Below the pieces are notes generated by a model. That model did not search any database. It saw nothing but the letters and a program-made list of their open reading frames with translations, and was not told where the DNA came from. Source: Burkholderia latens (lineage in GTDB: Bacteria > Pseudomonadota > Gammaproteobacteria > Burkholderiales > Burkholderiaceae). Taken from it: 64,000 nucleotides of DNA. Where the stretch lies: contig NZ_CP013438.1 of NCBI RefSeq assembly GCF_001718795.1, forward strand, positions 2,232,001 through 2,296,000, in the 5' to 3' direction. This document shows, in pieces, positions 1-8,815 of the stretch. Position 1 is the first letter of the stretch, and each line of letters begins with the position of its first letter. The translations under genes and the position numbers were made by a program.

Positions 1-1545
1 GACGTACGGCTTCACGAGGCGGTCGGCCGAGTACTGGAACAGCGGCACCATCGGCGTGTCGTTCATCGCCATGTCGTGCGCCTGCGTGAGCAGCGCCGTG
101 CGCGCCTTGTCGTCGAGCTTCTGGTTGCCTTCCTCGACGAGCGCGTCCATCTGCTTGTTGCAGTAGCCGACGGTGTTCTGCGAGCTGCCGCAGCGGATCA
201 GGTCGAAGAAAGTCATCGCGTCGTTGTAGTCGGCGAACCAGCCGTCGCGTGCGATCTGCACCTTGCCGTCATGGCGCTCCTTCATCAGCACCTTGAACTC
301 GACGTTCTCGAGCTTCGTGTTGATGCCGAGCTTCGTGCGCCATTCCGATGCGGCGAACAGCGCGACCTTCTTGTGCAGGTCGTTGGTGTTGTACGTGAGC
401 GTGAACGACAGCGGTTTCGCGTCCGAATAGCCGGCCTGCTTCAGCAGGTCCTTGGCGGTCGCGACGCGCTTGGCCATCGGCCACGACGCCCATTCCGGCG
501 TGAACGGCTGCACGCCCTTCGTGCCGTTCGGCATCAGCCCGTACATCGGCTTCTCGCCGGCCTGCGTGAGCTTCGACGTGAGCACGTCGCGATCGATGAC
601 CATCGACAGCGCCTGGCGCACGCGCTTGTCCTTCAGCGCGGCGTCGCTGTTGTTCAGGTAGTAGTAGTAGGTCGCGAGCTGCAGGCCCGGACGCAGTTCG
701 CTGCCGAACTGCTTGCTGACCTGCTGGAAGATGCCCGACGGAATCGAGTAGCTGTAGTCGATCTGGCCGGCCTGGTACATGCGCATCGCGGTTTCGTCGC
801 TTTCGATCGGCAGGTACGTGACCTTGTTGATCACGACCTTCGACGCATTCCAGTACTTCGCGTCCTTCGTCGCGACGATGCGGTTGTTCGGCTGCCAGTC
901 GACGAGCTGATACGCGCCGTTGCTGACGATGTTGCCGGGGCGCGTCCAGGCGTCGCCGAATTTCGCGACGGTGTCCTTGTTCACCGGCGCGAGCGGCGCC
1001 ATCGCGGTCAGCTCGGGGAAGAACGCGACGGGCACGTCGGTCGTCACTTCGAGCGTGTACGGATCGACCGCGCGCACGCCGAGCGTCGTCGGCGCGGCCT
1101 TGCCGGCGATGATGTCCTTCGAGTTCTTGATGAACTCGACGAGGATCGTGTACTTCGAGCCGGTCTTCGGATCGACGAGGCGTTGCCACGAATAGACGAA
1201 ATCGGCGGCCGTCACCGGCTGGCCGTTGCTCCACTTCGCATCGTGGCGCAGCTTGAAAATCCACGTCTGCGGCGTCTTGCGCTCCCACGATAGCGCGACA
1301 CCCGGCACGACCTGGCCGGCCGCGTCGATGCGCGCGAGCCCTTCGAACAGGTCGAGGCCGATCGTGTTGCCCGTCCACGACTCGATGTGCGCGGGGTCGA
1401 GCGACTCGACTTCGGCAGGAACCTGGCGCGTCAGGTCCTGTTGCGCAGCGAGCGCGACGTTCGACGGAACGGTCACGGCGTGTGCGGCGGGCGTCGTCAG
1501 GGCGAGCGCGGCCAGCACGGCCGACATGGCATGCAAGGATTTCAT
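1..1545 (-). CDS. Oligopeptide ABC transporter substrate-binding protein, OppA type (3' end cut by window)
   Basis: Periplasmic peptide-binding protein (SBP family 5) that would deliver oligopeptides to an Opp permease. The frame is open from ATG at 1545 to the window edge, giving 515 residues, so it is nearly complete against the usual 530-545. A signal peptide spans residues 1-23, ending AHA, without a lipobox. The family segment WSNGQPVTAADFVYSW lies at residues 105-120, and DYNDAMTFFDLIRC lies near the C-terminus. No permease or ATPase gene is visible; they may lie past the left edge. The XRE-cupin gene upstream is on the same strand, and an inverted repeat separates the two. Family assignment is firm, but peptide versus muropeptide preference cannot be told. 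Confidence 0.93.
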   Translation of the reverse strand, partial: MKSLHAMSAVLAALALTTPAAHAVTVPSNVALAAQQDLTRQVPAEVESLDPAHIESWTGNTIGLDLFEGLARIDAAGQVVPGVALSWERKTPQTWIFKLRHDAKWSNGQPVTAADFVYSWQRLVDPKTGSKYTILVEFIKNSKDIIAGKAAPTTLGVRAVDPYTLEVTTDVPVAFFPELTAMAPLAPVNKDTVAKFGDAWTRPGNIVSNGAYQLVDWQPNNRIVATKDAKYWNASKVVINKVTYLPIESDETAMRMYQAGQIDYSYSIPSGIFQQVSKQFGSELRPGLQLATYYYYLNNSDAALKDKRVRQALSMVIDRDVLTSKLTQAGEKPMYGLMPNGTKGVQPFTPEWASWPMAKRVATAKDLLKQAGYSDAKPLSFTLTYNTNDLHKKVALFAASEWRTKLGINTKLENVEFKVLMKERHDGKVQIARDGWFADYNDAMTFFDLIRCGSSQNTVGYCNKQMDALVEEGNQKLDDKARTALLTQAHDMAMNDTPMVPLFQYSADRLVKPYV

Positions 1546-1663
1546 CGTGGCGATCTTGAGAAAGTTGTTCGGTGGGCGTCGCGCGGCGAATGCCGCGACT
1601 TACGCGTGAGACGCTGACGGGTACAGCGATTGAGGAGGCCCGTGATTCTCGTATTGCATCTTA

Positions 1664-1716
1664 GTATTCCTTACGTTTCTTTCGACAGATATTCCGTCGC
1701 GGAAACGAAGGAATAC
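1664..1716. promoter_or_regulatory. Long inverted repeat between the XRE-cupin and OppA-type genes
   Basis: GTATTCCTTACGTTTC at 1664-1679 is answered by GAAACGAAGGAATAC at 1702-1716. The arms are 15-16 nt with one bulged base and a loop of about 22 nt. It sits 8 bp past the stop of the regulator gene and 120 bp before the OppA start. There is no T-run, so an operator or a leader-RNA structure is likelier than a terminator. The function is inferred. Confidence 0.45.
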
Positions 1717-1723
1717 CCGTGCG

Positions 1724-2302
1724 TTAGAACAGCCTTGGCGTGCCGACCCAGACCACCACCGATTCGATCTTCGCGGTGTTGACCCAGCTGTGCGGGACCG
1801 TCGACTGATAGTGCGAACTGTCGCCGGCCTGCAGGACGAACGTCTTGCCTTCCAGCGTCAGCGACACTTCCCCTTCAATCACATACAGGAACTCCTCTCC
1901 GGCATGTGTCGTTACCTCCGACCGTTTCTGCCCCGGCGGCATCCGCACGAGGATCGCCTCGAGCTGACGCCCTTCGGACACGTTCGTCAGTCTCGCGAAC
2001 AGGTTCGCCGAATCGGCGAATCCGAAGAAGCGCAATTGCTCGCCTCTGCAGACCGAGCGTTCTTCGCTCGGCGTATCCACGAAATACTGCACCGTCACAC
2101 CGAGCGCCTGGGCGATACCGGCCAGCGACGTCAGCGACGGCGACGCGAGCCCGCGTTCGACTTGAGACAGAAACGGCTTCGAAATCCCCGCGGCGGTAGC
2201 GGTGTCGTCGAGCGTGCGCTTTAGTCGTTGGCGCAACGCGCGAATCTTGCTTCCGAGTGCGGCAGCGTCTGCCGCTCGCGAGTTTTCAGTGGGGGGAACC
2301 AT
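1724..2302 (-). CDS. XRE-family regulator with C-terminal cupin domain
   Basis: DNA-binding regulator of 192 residues from ATG at 2302; an in-frame TTG at 2326 would add 8 residues. The helix-turn-helix occupies roughly residues 20-75, with GISKPFLSQVERGLASPSL as the recognition region. A cupin_2 domain follows at about 110-190, containing the segment THAGEEFLYVIEGEV. This architecture is that of PuuR-like regulators, which sense small metabolites and control transport or catabolic genes. It lies directly upstream of the OppA-type gene and divergent from the POT peptide symporter, so control of peptide uptake is a reasonable inference. Neither candidate start has a convincing Shine-Dalgarno sequence. 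Confidence 0.88.
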   Translation of the reverse strand: MVPPTENSRAADAAALGSKIRALRQRLKRTLDDTATAAGISKPFLSQVERGLASPSLTSLAGIAQALGVTVQYFVDTPSEERSVCRGEQLRFFGFADSANLFARLTNVSEGRQLEAILVRMPPGQKRSEVTTHAGEEFLYVIEGEVSLTLEGKTFVLQAGDSSHYQSTVPHSWVNTAKIESVVVWVGTPRLF

Positions 2303-2800
2303 AGCAGGCCGAAAAGTGGTCGTCAAAAAATGTTTGATGGAAAGTAACTAAGTTAATTCGAGATGGCTTAATCTTCGGGTTCGCGCACGTCTTCGGCATT
2401 GAGCCCGGTGCACTAAACAGGGCCCGAAGCGAGCGAAACGACGCGCTATCTTGCCAGACTCGCCGGCTTCACAGGCAAGCTGCAAGCGGCTCTCCGGGAA
2501 TTTGCGGAGAACGGGCGCGAAGCTTACAAGTAAATGATGAGACGAATGTTCCTGAAAGCTGCTGCCATATCGGGAGTTTCCCTGAGTGGCGCGGACCTGA
2601 CGCACCGGACCGGCAAACGTTACCACTCGCGCGCCGGTCGGGGCCTCGCCCCGCCTTTCGAGGCGGAGTCCGACCCCGGCCCGGGCTAACCCGCCCGACA
2701 GCTCCATCGCCGACGCCAAGCCTACCCGGCCACCGTGCTCCGGCGCCAGTTCGACCCCCAGGCGACGCGCGATCCGCGCCGTCCGTTTCAAACGAGATTG
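2303..2800. other. Divergent intergenic region between XRE-cupin and POT genes
   Basis: This should hold both promoters. Visible structures are a short palindrome TAACT-A-AGTTA at 2345-2355, 43 bp from the regulator ATG, and a hairpin CCGCCT-TTCG-AGGCGG at 2651-2666 with a UUCG tetraloop. There is also a plus-strand open frame at 2534-2689 (51 codons) starting MMRRMFLKAAAISG, which resembles the start of a twin-arginine signal. It is preceded by an open stretch ending EFAENGREAYK at 2533. Neither frame is long enough to call as a gene with confidence. Confidence 0.4.
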
Positions 2801-4324
2801 ATGATGCACGCACCTGTTTCACAAACCCGATCGTTTACGACGGTCTTCCTCATCGAAATGTGGGAGCGCTTCGGCTACTACGGTATGGCCGCGCTTCTGG
2901 TCCTGTTCATGGTCGACCGGCTCGGTTTCACCGACAGCCATGCGAACCTGACGTGGGGCGCGTTCACTGCGCTCGTCTACGCGTCGCCGTCGATCGGCGG
3001 CTGGATCGGCGACAAGGTGCTCGGCGCCCGTCGCACGATGATTATCGGCGCGGCCGTTCTGTGTGCCGGCTACCTGATGCTGGCGGTGCCGAACGACGCG
3101 CTTGCGTACATGTACGCATCGCTCGGCGTGATCGTCGTCGGCAACGGCCTGTTCAAAGCCAACGCGGCGAACCTCGTGCGCCGCATCTACGAGGGCGACG
3201 ATGCGCGCATCGACAGCGCGTTCACGATCTACTACATGGCGGTCAACATCGGCTCGACCGTGTCGATGCTCGCGACGCCGTGGATCAAGGATCACTGGGG
3301 CTGGCACACCGCGTTCGCGGTCTGCTGCGCCGGCATGCTGCTCGCGATCCTGAACTTCATGCTGATGCACCGCACGCTCGCGCACATCGGCTCGCAGCCG
3401 GACGACGAACCGATCCGCTGGAAGCGCCTCGGCGCCGTGGCGGCGGGCGGTGTCGCGCTCGCGCTGGTCACGCTGTACGTGCTGCAGCACAAGCAGCTCG
3501 CGGTCGCGAGCGTGTGGACGGCGGCGTTCGCGATCCTGGCGATCTTCGCGTACATGATCGCGAAGTCGGAACGTTCCGAGCGCGCGGGCCTGATCGCGGC
3601 GCTCGTGCTGATCGGCCAGGTGATCCTGTTCTTCATCTTCTACGTGCAGATGTCGACGTCGCTGACGCTGTTCGCGCTGCGCAACGTGGATCCGCGCTTC
3701 ATCCTGTTCGGCACGACGCTGTTCACGTGGAGCGCCGCGCAGTTCCAGGCGCTCAACCCGATCTGGATCATGATGCTGAGCCCGGTGCTCGTGTGGATCT
3801 ACAACGCGGTGTCGAAGAGCGGCCGCGACCTCCCGGTCGCCGCGAAGTACGCGCTCGGTTTCGGCGCGGTCGCCGCGGGCTACCTGGTGTTCACGATCAG
3901 CGGCCGCTACGCGGTGGACGGCCGCGTGTCGTCGTGGTTCATGGTGTGGGGCTACGGCCTCTACTCGCTCGGCGAACTGCTGGTGAGCGGCCTCGGCCTC
4001 GCGATGATCGCCCGCTACGTGCCGGCGCGCATGAGCGGCTTCATGATGGGCGCGTATTTCGTCGCGACGGGTGTGTCGCAGTATCTCGGCAGCGTCGTCG
4101 CGAACTTCGCGCAGATGCCGTCGCACGAACTGCCGGCCACCGAGTCGCTGCCGCTCTACCTGTCGCTGTTCGAAAAGCTCGGCTGGCTCGCCGCGATCGG
4201 CATGCTGCTCGCGCTGCTGCTGCTGCCGATGATGAACCGCCTGTCGCGCCAGCATCAGCGCTGCGCGGAAGAACGCCGCGAAGAAGAAGCGGTGCAGGCG
4301 CAGGCAATCGCGTCGGCGCAGTAA
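2801..4324 (+). CDS. POT/PTR2-family proton-dependent oligopeptide symporter
   Basis: Inner-membrane H+-coupled di-/tripeptide importer of the DtpA/DtpB type, 507 residues. The PTR2 signature is at the N-terminus: an ExxERFGYYG-type segment (EMWERFGYYGMAALLVLF, residues 18-35), followed by GGWIGDKVLGARRTMIIG. About 14 hydrophobic segments are visible. ATG codons at 2801 and 2804 are both possible; a longer frame from 2735 adds a non-family extension and was not used. Divergent from the XRE-cupin regulator and close to an OppA-type gene, it fits a peptide-uptake locus. The charged tail of about 25 residues is ordinary. Confidence 0.93.
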   Translation: MMHAPVSQTRSFTTVFLIEMWERFGYYGMAALLVLFMVDRLGFTDSHANLTWGAFTALVYASPSIGGWIGDKVLGARRTMIIGAAVLCAGYLMLAVPNDALAYMYASLGVIVVGNGLFKANAANLVRRIYEGDDARIDSAFTIYYMAVNIGSTVSMLATPWIKDHWGWHTAFAVCCAGMLLAILNFMLMHRTLAHIGSQPDDEPIRWKRLGAVAAGGVALALVTLYVLQHKQLAVASVWTAAFAILAIFAYMIAKSERSERAGLIAALVLIGQVILFFIFYVQMSTSLTLFALRNVDPRFILFGTTLFTWSAAQFQALNPIWIMMLSPVLVWIYNAVSKSGRDLPVAAKYALGFGAVAAGYLVFTISGRYAVDGRVSSWFMVWGYGLYSLGELLVSGLGLAMIARYVPARMSGFMMGAYFVATGVSQYLGSVVANFAQMPSHELPATESLPLYLSLFEKLGWLAAIGMLLALLLLPMMNRLSRQHQRCAEERREEEAVQAQAIASAQ

Positions 4325-4444
4325 GTACTATCCCTCGGCGTGCGGCGTGCACGCCACATTCTCCCGCCGGCGCGGCCAGCACGTCCTACACTGGTTGCAA
4401 CGGCGCATCCGCTCCGTCGCGATGCGCACTGGCGGGAGAAGATC

Positions 4445-4651
4445 ATGAAAAGCAAGACGACTCGGCTATTGAGGATTCTGTCGGACATCCGGCACGCGCA
4501 GCGCTGTACCGCGATGCGCGCCGCCCGGGCCGCGGCCGAAGCCGACGCGGTGCTCGCGCAGCAGGACGATCCGAAGTCCGACGAACGCGACGACACCGAA
4601 CCCGACGACGCGACTACCGTTCCGCGCTCCCGTATCGGCTCACCTCACTGA
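4445..4651 (+). CDS. Small hypothetical protein
   Basis: A 68-residue frame from ATG at 4445 with a good ribosome site (GGGAGAAG, 4 nt before the ATG). The product starts with a basic stretch (MKSKTTRLLRILSDIRHA) and then becomes Ala-rich and acidic (DDPKSDERDDTEPDD). It has no signal peptide and no membrane segment. It may be co-transcribed with the upstream POT gene, 120 bp away. I do not recognise a family. A longer frame from 4340 has no ribosome site and was rejected. Confidence 0.42.
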   Translation: MKSKTTRLLRILSDIRHAQRCTAMRAARAAAEADAVLAQQDDPKSDERDDTEPDDATTVPRSRIGSPH

Positions 4652-4711
4652 CCACCGCGGCGCCGCGCGGCGCGCGCCGCGTGCGCTCATCGGCTGCGCC
4701 GTTCCCCCCGC

Positions 4712-5836
4712 TCACGCGGGCGCGCCGCGCCAGCGCGCAAACCAGGTTCCCGAACCGGCCACGGCCATCATCAGCCCGACCGCACATGCGTCGGCCGCAA
4801 GGCCCACGCCGATGTGCCGCAGCTGCGCGCCGTTCGCGACCGGGTGCAGCAGCGAATCGATGACGAGCGAAATCGCCGCGCCCGCGACGAAGCAGATCAA
4901 TCCACGCCGGCCGACCGCGACCACGGGCTGCACGGCCCGCGCGACGCGCGCGATCCAGCCGTAACGCACGCAGTCGGCCATCAGCCATGCGACCGCGGCG
5001 AAGCTCACGATGCGCGGCAGCGCAAGATCGCGCTTGAGCATGCCCTCCGGCACCGGCAAGCCCGAGAACAGCTTGTAGCTCGCACAGCCGAGCACGATCG
5101 CACATGCGACGCCGGTTGCCGCGGCGCCCCAGCGGCCGAGCGCGACGTGCCGGTAGAACGGCTGGCAGCGCGCGAGCACGCCGGCGACGAACATCAGCTG
5201 CCACGCGAACGGATTGAAGCTCCAGCGGAACGAATCGGTGTCCAGCAGCTCGGGGCCGAGCCAGCCGGCCGCGAGCCACGACGACGCGCTGAATGCGACG
5301 AGCAGCCACGGATGGCGGCGTGCGAACGGCACGATCACCGGCGACGCGAGCGCGAACAGCACGTACATCGGCAGCACCGACGCGAGGTACGGCTGGCGCT
5401 GGAACGTCAGCAGTTCCGCCGCGCCCGTGAGCGGCGACGCAAGCATTACGCTGACGTCGTCGAGCGCGAGGTTCGGCGCGTCGATCCCGTAATGGTCGAG
5501 CACGGCGGAAACGACGAGCATCAGCGTCGACGTCGCGAGAAACGCGCGATAGATCTGCATCGCACGGCGCACGAAGCGGCGCTGCGCGGCGCGCGCGCCG
5601 TGACGGTCGGCGATCGCGCCGTACGCGCTCGCGGTCGCGAAGCCGCCGAGAAACACGAATACTTCGGCCGCGTCGCACAGCGCGAAGGTGTGCAGCGTCA
5701 CGCGCGACAGCACGCTCGCGCCGATGTGATCGACGACGATCATCAGCAGCACAATGCCGCGAAAGAAATCGACTTCGATCAGGCGGCCGCCACGTCCGGA
5801 CGGAGGCTGGACGGCAGGCGATGCGTTCACCGACAT
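4712..5836 (-). CDS. OpgC-family multi-pass membrane protein (acyltransferase-like)
   Basis: 374-residue inner-membrane protein. The opening EVDFFRGIVLLMIVVDHIGASVL and about ten transmembrane segments match the OpgC family. That family is known for succinylation of periplasmic glucans, and related acyltransferase-3 proteins modify other glycans. The start at 5836 is chosen because AGGTG lies 5 nt before the ATG; an ATG at 5866 would add 10 residues. It stands alone: no opgGH genes are adjacent, so the glycan it modifies is not known from context. Confidence 0.82.
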   Translation of the reverse strand: MSVNASPAVQPPSGRGGRLIEVDFFRGIVLLMIVVDHIGASVLSRVTLHTFALCDAAEVFVFLGGFATASAYGAIADRHGARAAQRRFVRRAMQIYRAFLATSTLMLVVSAVLDHYGIDAPNLALDDVSVMLASPLTGAAELLTFQRQPYLASVLPMYVLFALASPVIVPFARRHPWLLVAFSASSWLAAGWLGPELLDTDSFRWSFNPFAWQLMFVAGVLARCQPFYRHVALGRWGAAATGVACAIVLGCASYKLFSGLPVPEGMLKRDLALPRIVSFAAVAWLMADCVRYGWIARVARAVQPVVAVGRRGLICFVAGAAISLVIDSLLHPVANGAQLRHIGVGLAADACAVGLMMAVAGSGTWFARWRGAPA

Positions 5837-6233
5837 GGCCGCACCTGCACGACGTCGGTGCGGCATGCACCGCGGGAAAATCCGGAACGGAGAAGGCGGG
5901 CGCGGTCAGTCGCGATACGCGTATGCCCGTATCGCGCCAACCCGGCCGGCCGGGCGCGGAGATGACCGTTCATGGAAAGGCTGCATACGAAGAGAAGACG
6001 GTCAGATCAGTCTAGCGGCCCGCTCGGGGATACCCTAAGTAACAAAGTGCAACGGAATCTTCTGTTCGATTACGGCGGTGACGTCGGTGAAACAGAATTG
6101 GCGGCACAGCCAGACCGGCGTCAGCGCGATGCCAGGCCGGCGCCAGCGTCGCGATCGGTGTGCGCGAAAATGCGCGAAGCGCGGCCGGTTCCGCACCGCA
6201 TGGCTGCCGCGCTCGAGGCGTGCGCGGCGGCAC
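5837..6233. other. Intergenic region upstream of the OpgC-like gene
   Basis: About 400 bp between the stop of rarD and the start of the OpgC-like gene, both on the minus strand. An AT-richer patch near 6030-6070 is the likeliest promoter area for the OpgC-like gene. The open frames here read as Arg/Ala-rich shadows. I see no RNA gene and no clear terminator. Confidence 0.4.
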
Positions 6234-7133
6234 TCAGCTGCGCGCGGGCAGACGCCGCATCAGCATCGCGCTGTGCCACGCGGTCAATGCGACCGCGATC
6301 CAGATCGGACCGTAGGTGGCGAGCTGCGCGACGCTCAGCGTCTCGCCGAGCAGCAGCAGCGACACCGCGACGAGCAGCACCGGCTCGACGTAGCCGAGAA
6401 TGCCGAACAGCGCCATCGGCAGCATTCGGCTCGCCTTCAGATAGCTCGCCAGCGCGAGCGTGCTGAGCACGCCGAGCCCCGGCAGCAGCGCGGCCCACAG
6501 CAGCGGATGATCCGCGACCGGCGTCGGGCTCGCCGACACCATCGCCAGCGCAACCGGGCACAGCAGCGCGATTTCAAGCGCGAAGGCGGCCAGCGAATCC
6601 GCGTTGATCCGGCGGCGAAGCACGAAATACGGCGGATAGCCGAGCGCGACGACGAGCGTCGGCCACGCGAACGCGCGCGTCGCCCACACTTCGTGCGCGA
6701 CGCCGAGCGCCGCGCAGGCGACGGCCATCCACTGCAGCGGATCGAGGCGCTCGTGATAGTAGAAGCGGCCGACGAGCACCATCGTCAGCGGCAGCAGGAA
6801 GTAACCGAGCGACACTTCGAGCATGCGCCCATGCAGCGGCGCCCACAGGAACAGCCACAGCTGCAGGCCGAGCAGTGCCGCGCTTGCGGGCAGCGCGGCC
6901 AGCAAGCGCCAGTCGCGCGCACTGCGCCGCACGAGTTCGACGAGGGCCGGCCAGCGGCCGCGGAGCGCGATCAGCGCGAGTGCGCCCGGCGCCGTCCATA
7001 CGATGCGCCACGCGAAAATGTCGAGCCCGGTGAGCGGCGCGAGCAGCTTCGCGTATGCGGACATCAGTGCAAACAGCGTCGATGCGATCACCGACAGCGC
7101 GATCCCGCGCCCCGCCTCCGGATACCCCGTCAT
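6234..7133 (-). CDS. rarD: RarD-type EamA transporter
   Basis: 299-residue inner-membrane protein of the drug/metabolite transporter superfamily, with ten predicted hydrophobic helices in two EamA halves. It opens IALSVIASTLFALMSAYAK and carries FAWRIVWTAPG in the first half, as RarD proteins do. The natural substrate of RarD is not established. ATG at 7133 follows a weak AAGG. It lies 12 bp downstream of acyP on the same strand, so the two are probably co-transcribed without a known functional link. Confidence 0.85.
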   Translation of the reverse strand: MTGYPEAGRGIALSVIASTLFALMSAYAKLLAPLTGLDIFAWRIVWTAPGALALIALRGRWPALVELVRRSARDWRLLAALPASAALLGLQLWLFLWAPLHGRMLEVSLGYFLLPLTMVLVGRFYYHERLDPLQWMAVACAALGVAHEVWATRAFAWPTLVVALGYPPYFVLRRRINADSLAAFALEIALLCPVALAMVSASPTPVADHPLLWAALLPGLGVLSTLALASYLKASRMLPMALFGILGYVEPVLLVAVSLLLLGETLSVAQLATYGPIWIAVALTAWHSAMLMRRLPARS

Positions 7134-7145
7134 GTTTTTTTGGCC

Positions 7146-7442
7146 TTACTGCTGCTGGAAGCGCTCGAAGCGCTTTTCGATCTGGCGCTCCTCGAACGTG
7201 ACTTCGGTCACGCGCGCTGACGGCGGCCCGTGGCGCAGCCACGCGAGCATCCGGTCGATCTGCGCGCCGGGGCCCTGGATCATCGCCTCGACGCTGCCGT
7301 CCTCGAGATTCGCGACCCAGCCGCGCAGCTTCAGCGCATGCGCCTCGCGCACCGTCGCGTGACGGAAACCGACGCCCTGCACGACACCGCGCACCCGCAC
7401 GTAGTAGGTCTCGATCCGTTCGTCCAGTTCATTGCGGCTCAT
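7146..7442 (-). CDS. acyP: Acylphosphatase
   Basis: Small cytoplasmic enzyme that hydrolyses the carboxyl-phosphate bond of acylphosphates. The 98 residues match the family length. The diagnostic loop VRGVVQGVGFRHATVREA (residues 17-34) supplies the phosphate-binding loop and catalytic Arg, and GWVANLEDGSVEAMIQGP includes the catalytic Asn. The start at 7442 is preceded by GGGAGG at good spacing. A longer frame from 7652 is spurious. It heads a probable acyP-rarD transcript and is divergent from hpnA. Confidence 0.95.
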   Translation of the reverse strand: MSRNELDERIETYYVRVRGVVQGVGFRHATVREAHALKLRGWVANLEDGSVEAMIQGPGAQIDRMLAWLRHGPPSARVTEVTFEERQIEKRFERFQQQ

Positions 7443-7699
7443 CGCGTCGCCCTCCCGTCGTGCATTCCATTCAAGCCCGGCATTGTAGTCGCGTCGGCCG
7501 CTTCTCACACGGGCCGGCAGGCCCCCGGCCGTGCGCAAGCGCCATTGCGCGAGGCGGCCGTCGCGCCGGTGCGCGGCATCGGTCGGCTGCCTGCCGGCCC
7601 GTGCGTGGCGGAGCAAGCCGCTCGCGTCGCCGCGCGCGCCGACCACGTACAATCTCGCCGACGCACAACCGCCGCGCTGCGCGGCCCTGAAGGAAACGC

Positions 7700-8707
7700 A
7701 TGACTGATACCACCCGCGATCTCGTTCTCGTCACCGGCGCGTCCGGTTTCGTCGGCTCGGCCGTCGCACGCATCGCGCAGCAAAAGGGCTATGCGGTGCG
7801 CGTGCTGGTGCGCCCGACCAGCCCACGCACGAACGTCGCGGATCTCGACGCAGAGATCGTCACCGGCGACATGCGCGACGAGCAATCGATGCGCGCCGCG
7901 CTGCGCGGCGTGCGCTACCTGCTGCACGTGGCGGCCGACTACCGGCTGTGGGCACCGGATCCTGACGAAATCGAGCGTGCGAACCTCGAGGGCGCGGTCG
8001 CGACCATGCGCGCCGCACGCGCGGAAGGCGTCGAGCGGATCGTCTACACGAGCAGCGTCGCGACGCTGAAGGTCACGAGCGCGGGCGACCCGTCCGACGA
8101 GAACCGGCCGCTGACCGCCGAGCAGGCAATCGGCGTCTACAAGCGCAGCAAGGTGCTGGCCGAACGCGCGGTCGAGCGGATGATTGCCGACGAAGGGCTG
8201 CCGGCCGTAATCGTCAACCCGTCGACGCCGATCGGCCCGCGCGACGTGAAGCCGACGCCGACGGGCCGCATCATCGTCGAAGCGGCGCTCGGCAAGATCC
8301 CGGCGTTCGTCGATACGGGGTTGAACCTTGTGCACGTCGACGACGTCGCGCACGGCCACTTCCTCGCGCTCGAGCGCGGCCGGATCGGCGAGCGCTACAT
8401 CCTCGGCGGCGAGAACTTGCCGCTGCAGCAGATGCTCGCCGACATCGCGCAGATGACGGGCCGCAAGGCGCCGACGATCGCGCTGCCGCGCTGGCCGCTC
8501 TATCCGCTCGCGCTCGGCGCGGAGGCCGTCGCGAAGTTCACGAAGAAGGAACCGTTCGTGACCGTCGACGGGCTGCGGATGTCGAAGAACAAGATGTATT
8601 TCACGTCGGCGAAGGCCGAACGTGAACTCGGCTACCGCGCGCGTCCGTATCGCGACGGGTTGCGCGACGCGCTCGACTGGTTCGGCTCGGCGGGCTACCT
8701 GAAATAA
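7700..8707 (+). CDS. hpnA: Hopanoid-associated sugar epimerase HpnA
   Basis: NAD(P)-dependent extended short-chain dehydrogenase of 335 residues, close to dihydroflavonol-reductase-like HpnA proteins. It has the Rossmann motif TGASGFVG at residues 13-20, a YTSSVATL strand with the catalytic Ser region, and the active-site YKRSK. HpnA proteins are assigned to hopanoid side-chain metabolism by gene context in many bacteria, but the exact reaction is not settled. AAGGAAACGC before ATG 7700 is a good ribosome site. hpnB, ispH and hpnH follow within 6.5 kb, which supports the name. Confidence 0.88.
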   Translation: MTDTTRDLVLVTGASGFVGSAVARIAQQKGYAVRVLVRPTSPRTNVADLDAEIVTGDMRDEQSMRAALRGVRYLLHVAADYRLWAPDPDEIERANLEGAVATMRAARAEGVERIVYTSSVATLKVTSAGDPSDENRPLTAEQAIGVYKRSKVLAERAVERMIADEGLPAVIVNPSTPIGPRDVKPTPTGRIIVEAALGKIPAFVDTGLNLVHVDDVAHGHFLALERGRIGERYILGGENLPLQQMLADIAQMTGRKAPTIALPRWPLYPLALGAEAVAKFTKKEPFVTVDGLRMSKNKMYFTSAKAERELGYRARPYRDGLRDALDWFGSAGYLK

Positions 8708-8815
8708 CACAAAGCGGCGTGAGGCGCGCTGCTTTGCGCACTTTGTTACACGTCGCTGACGGACCGCCACCGGCGCAGCGGTTAAAATCGCGGGTCTTAC
8801 GCAGAGAAGACACGC

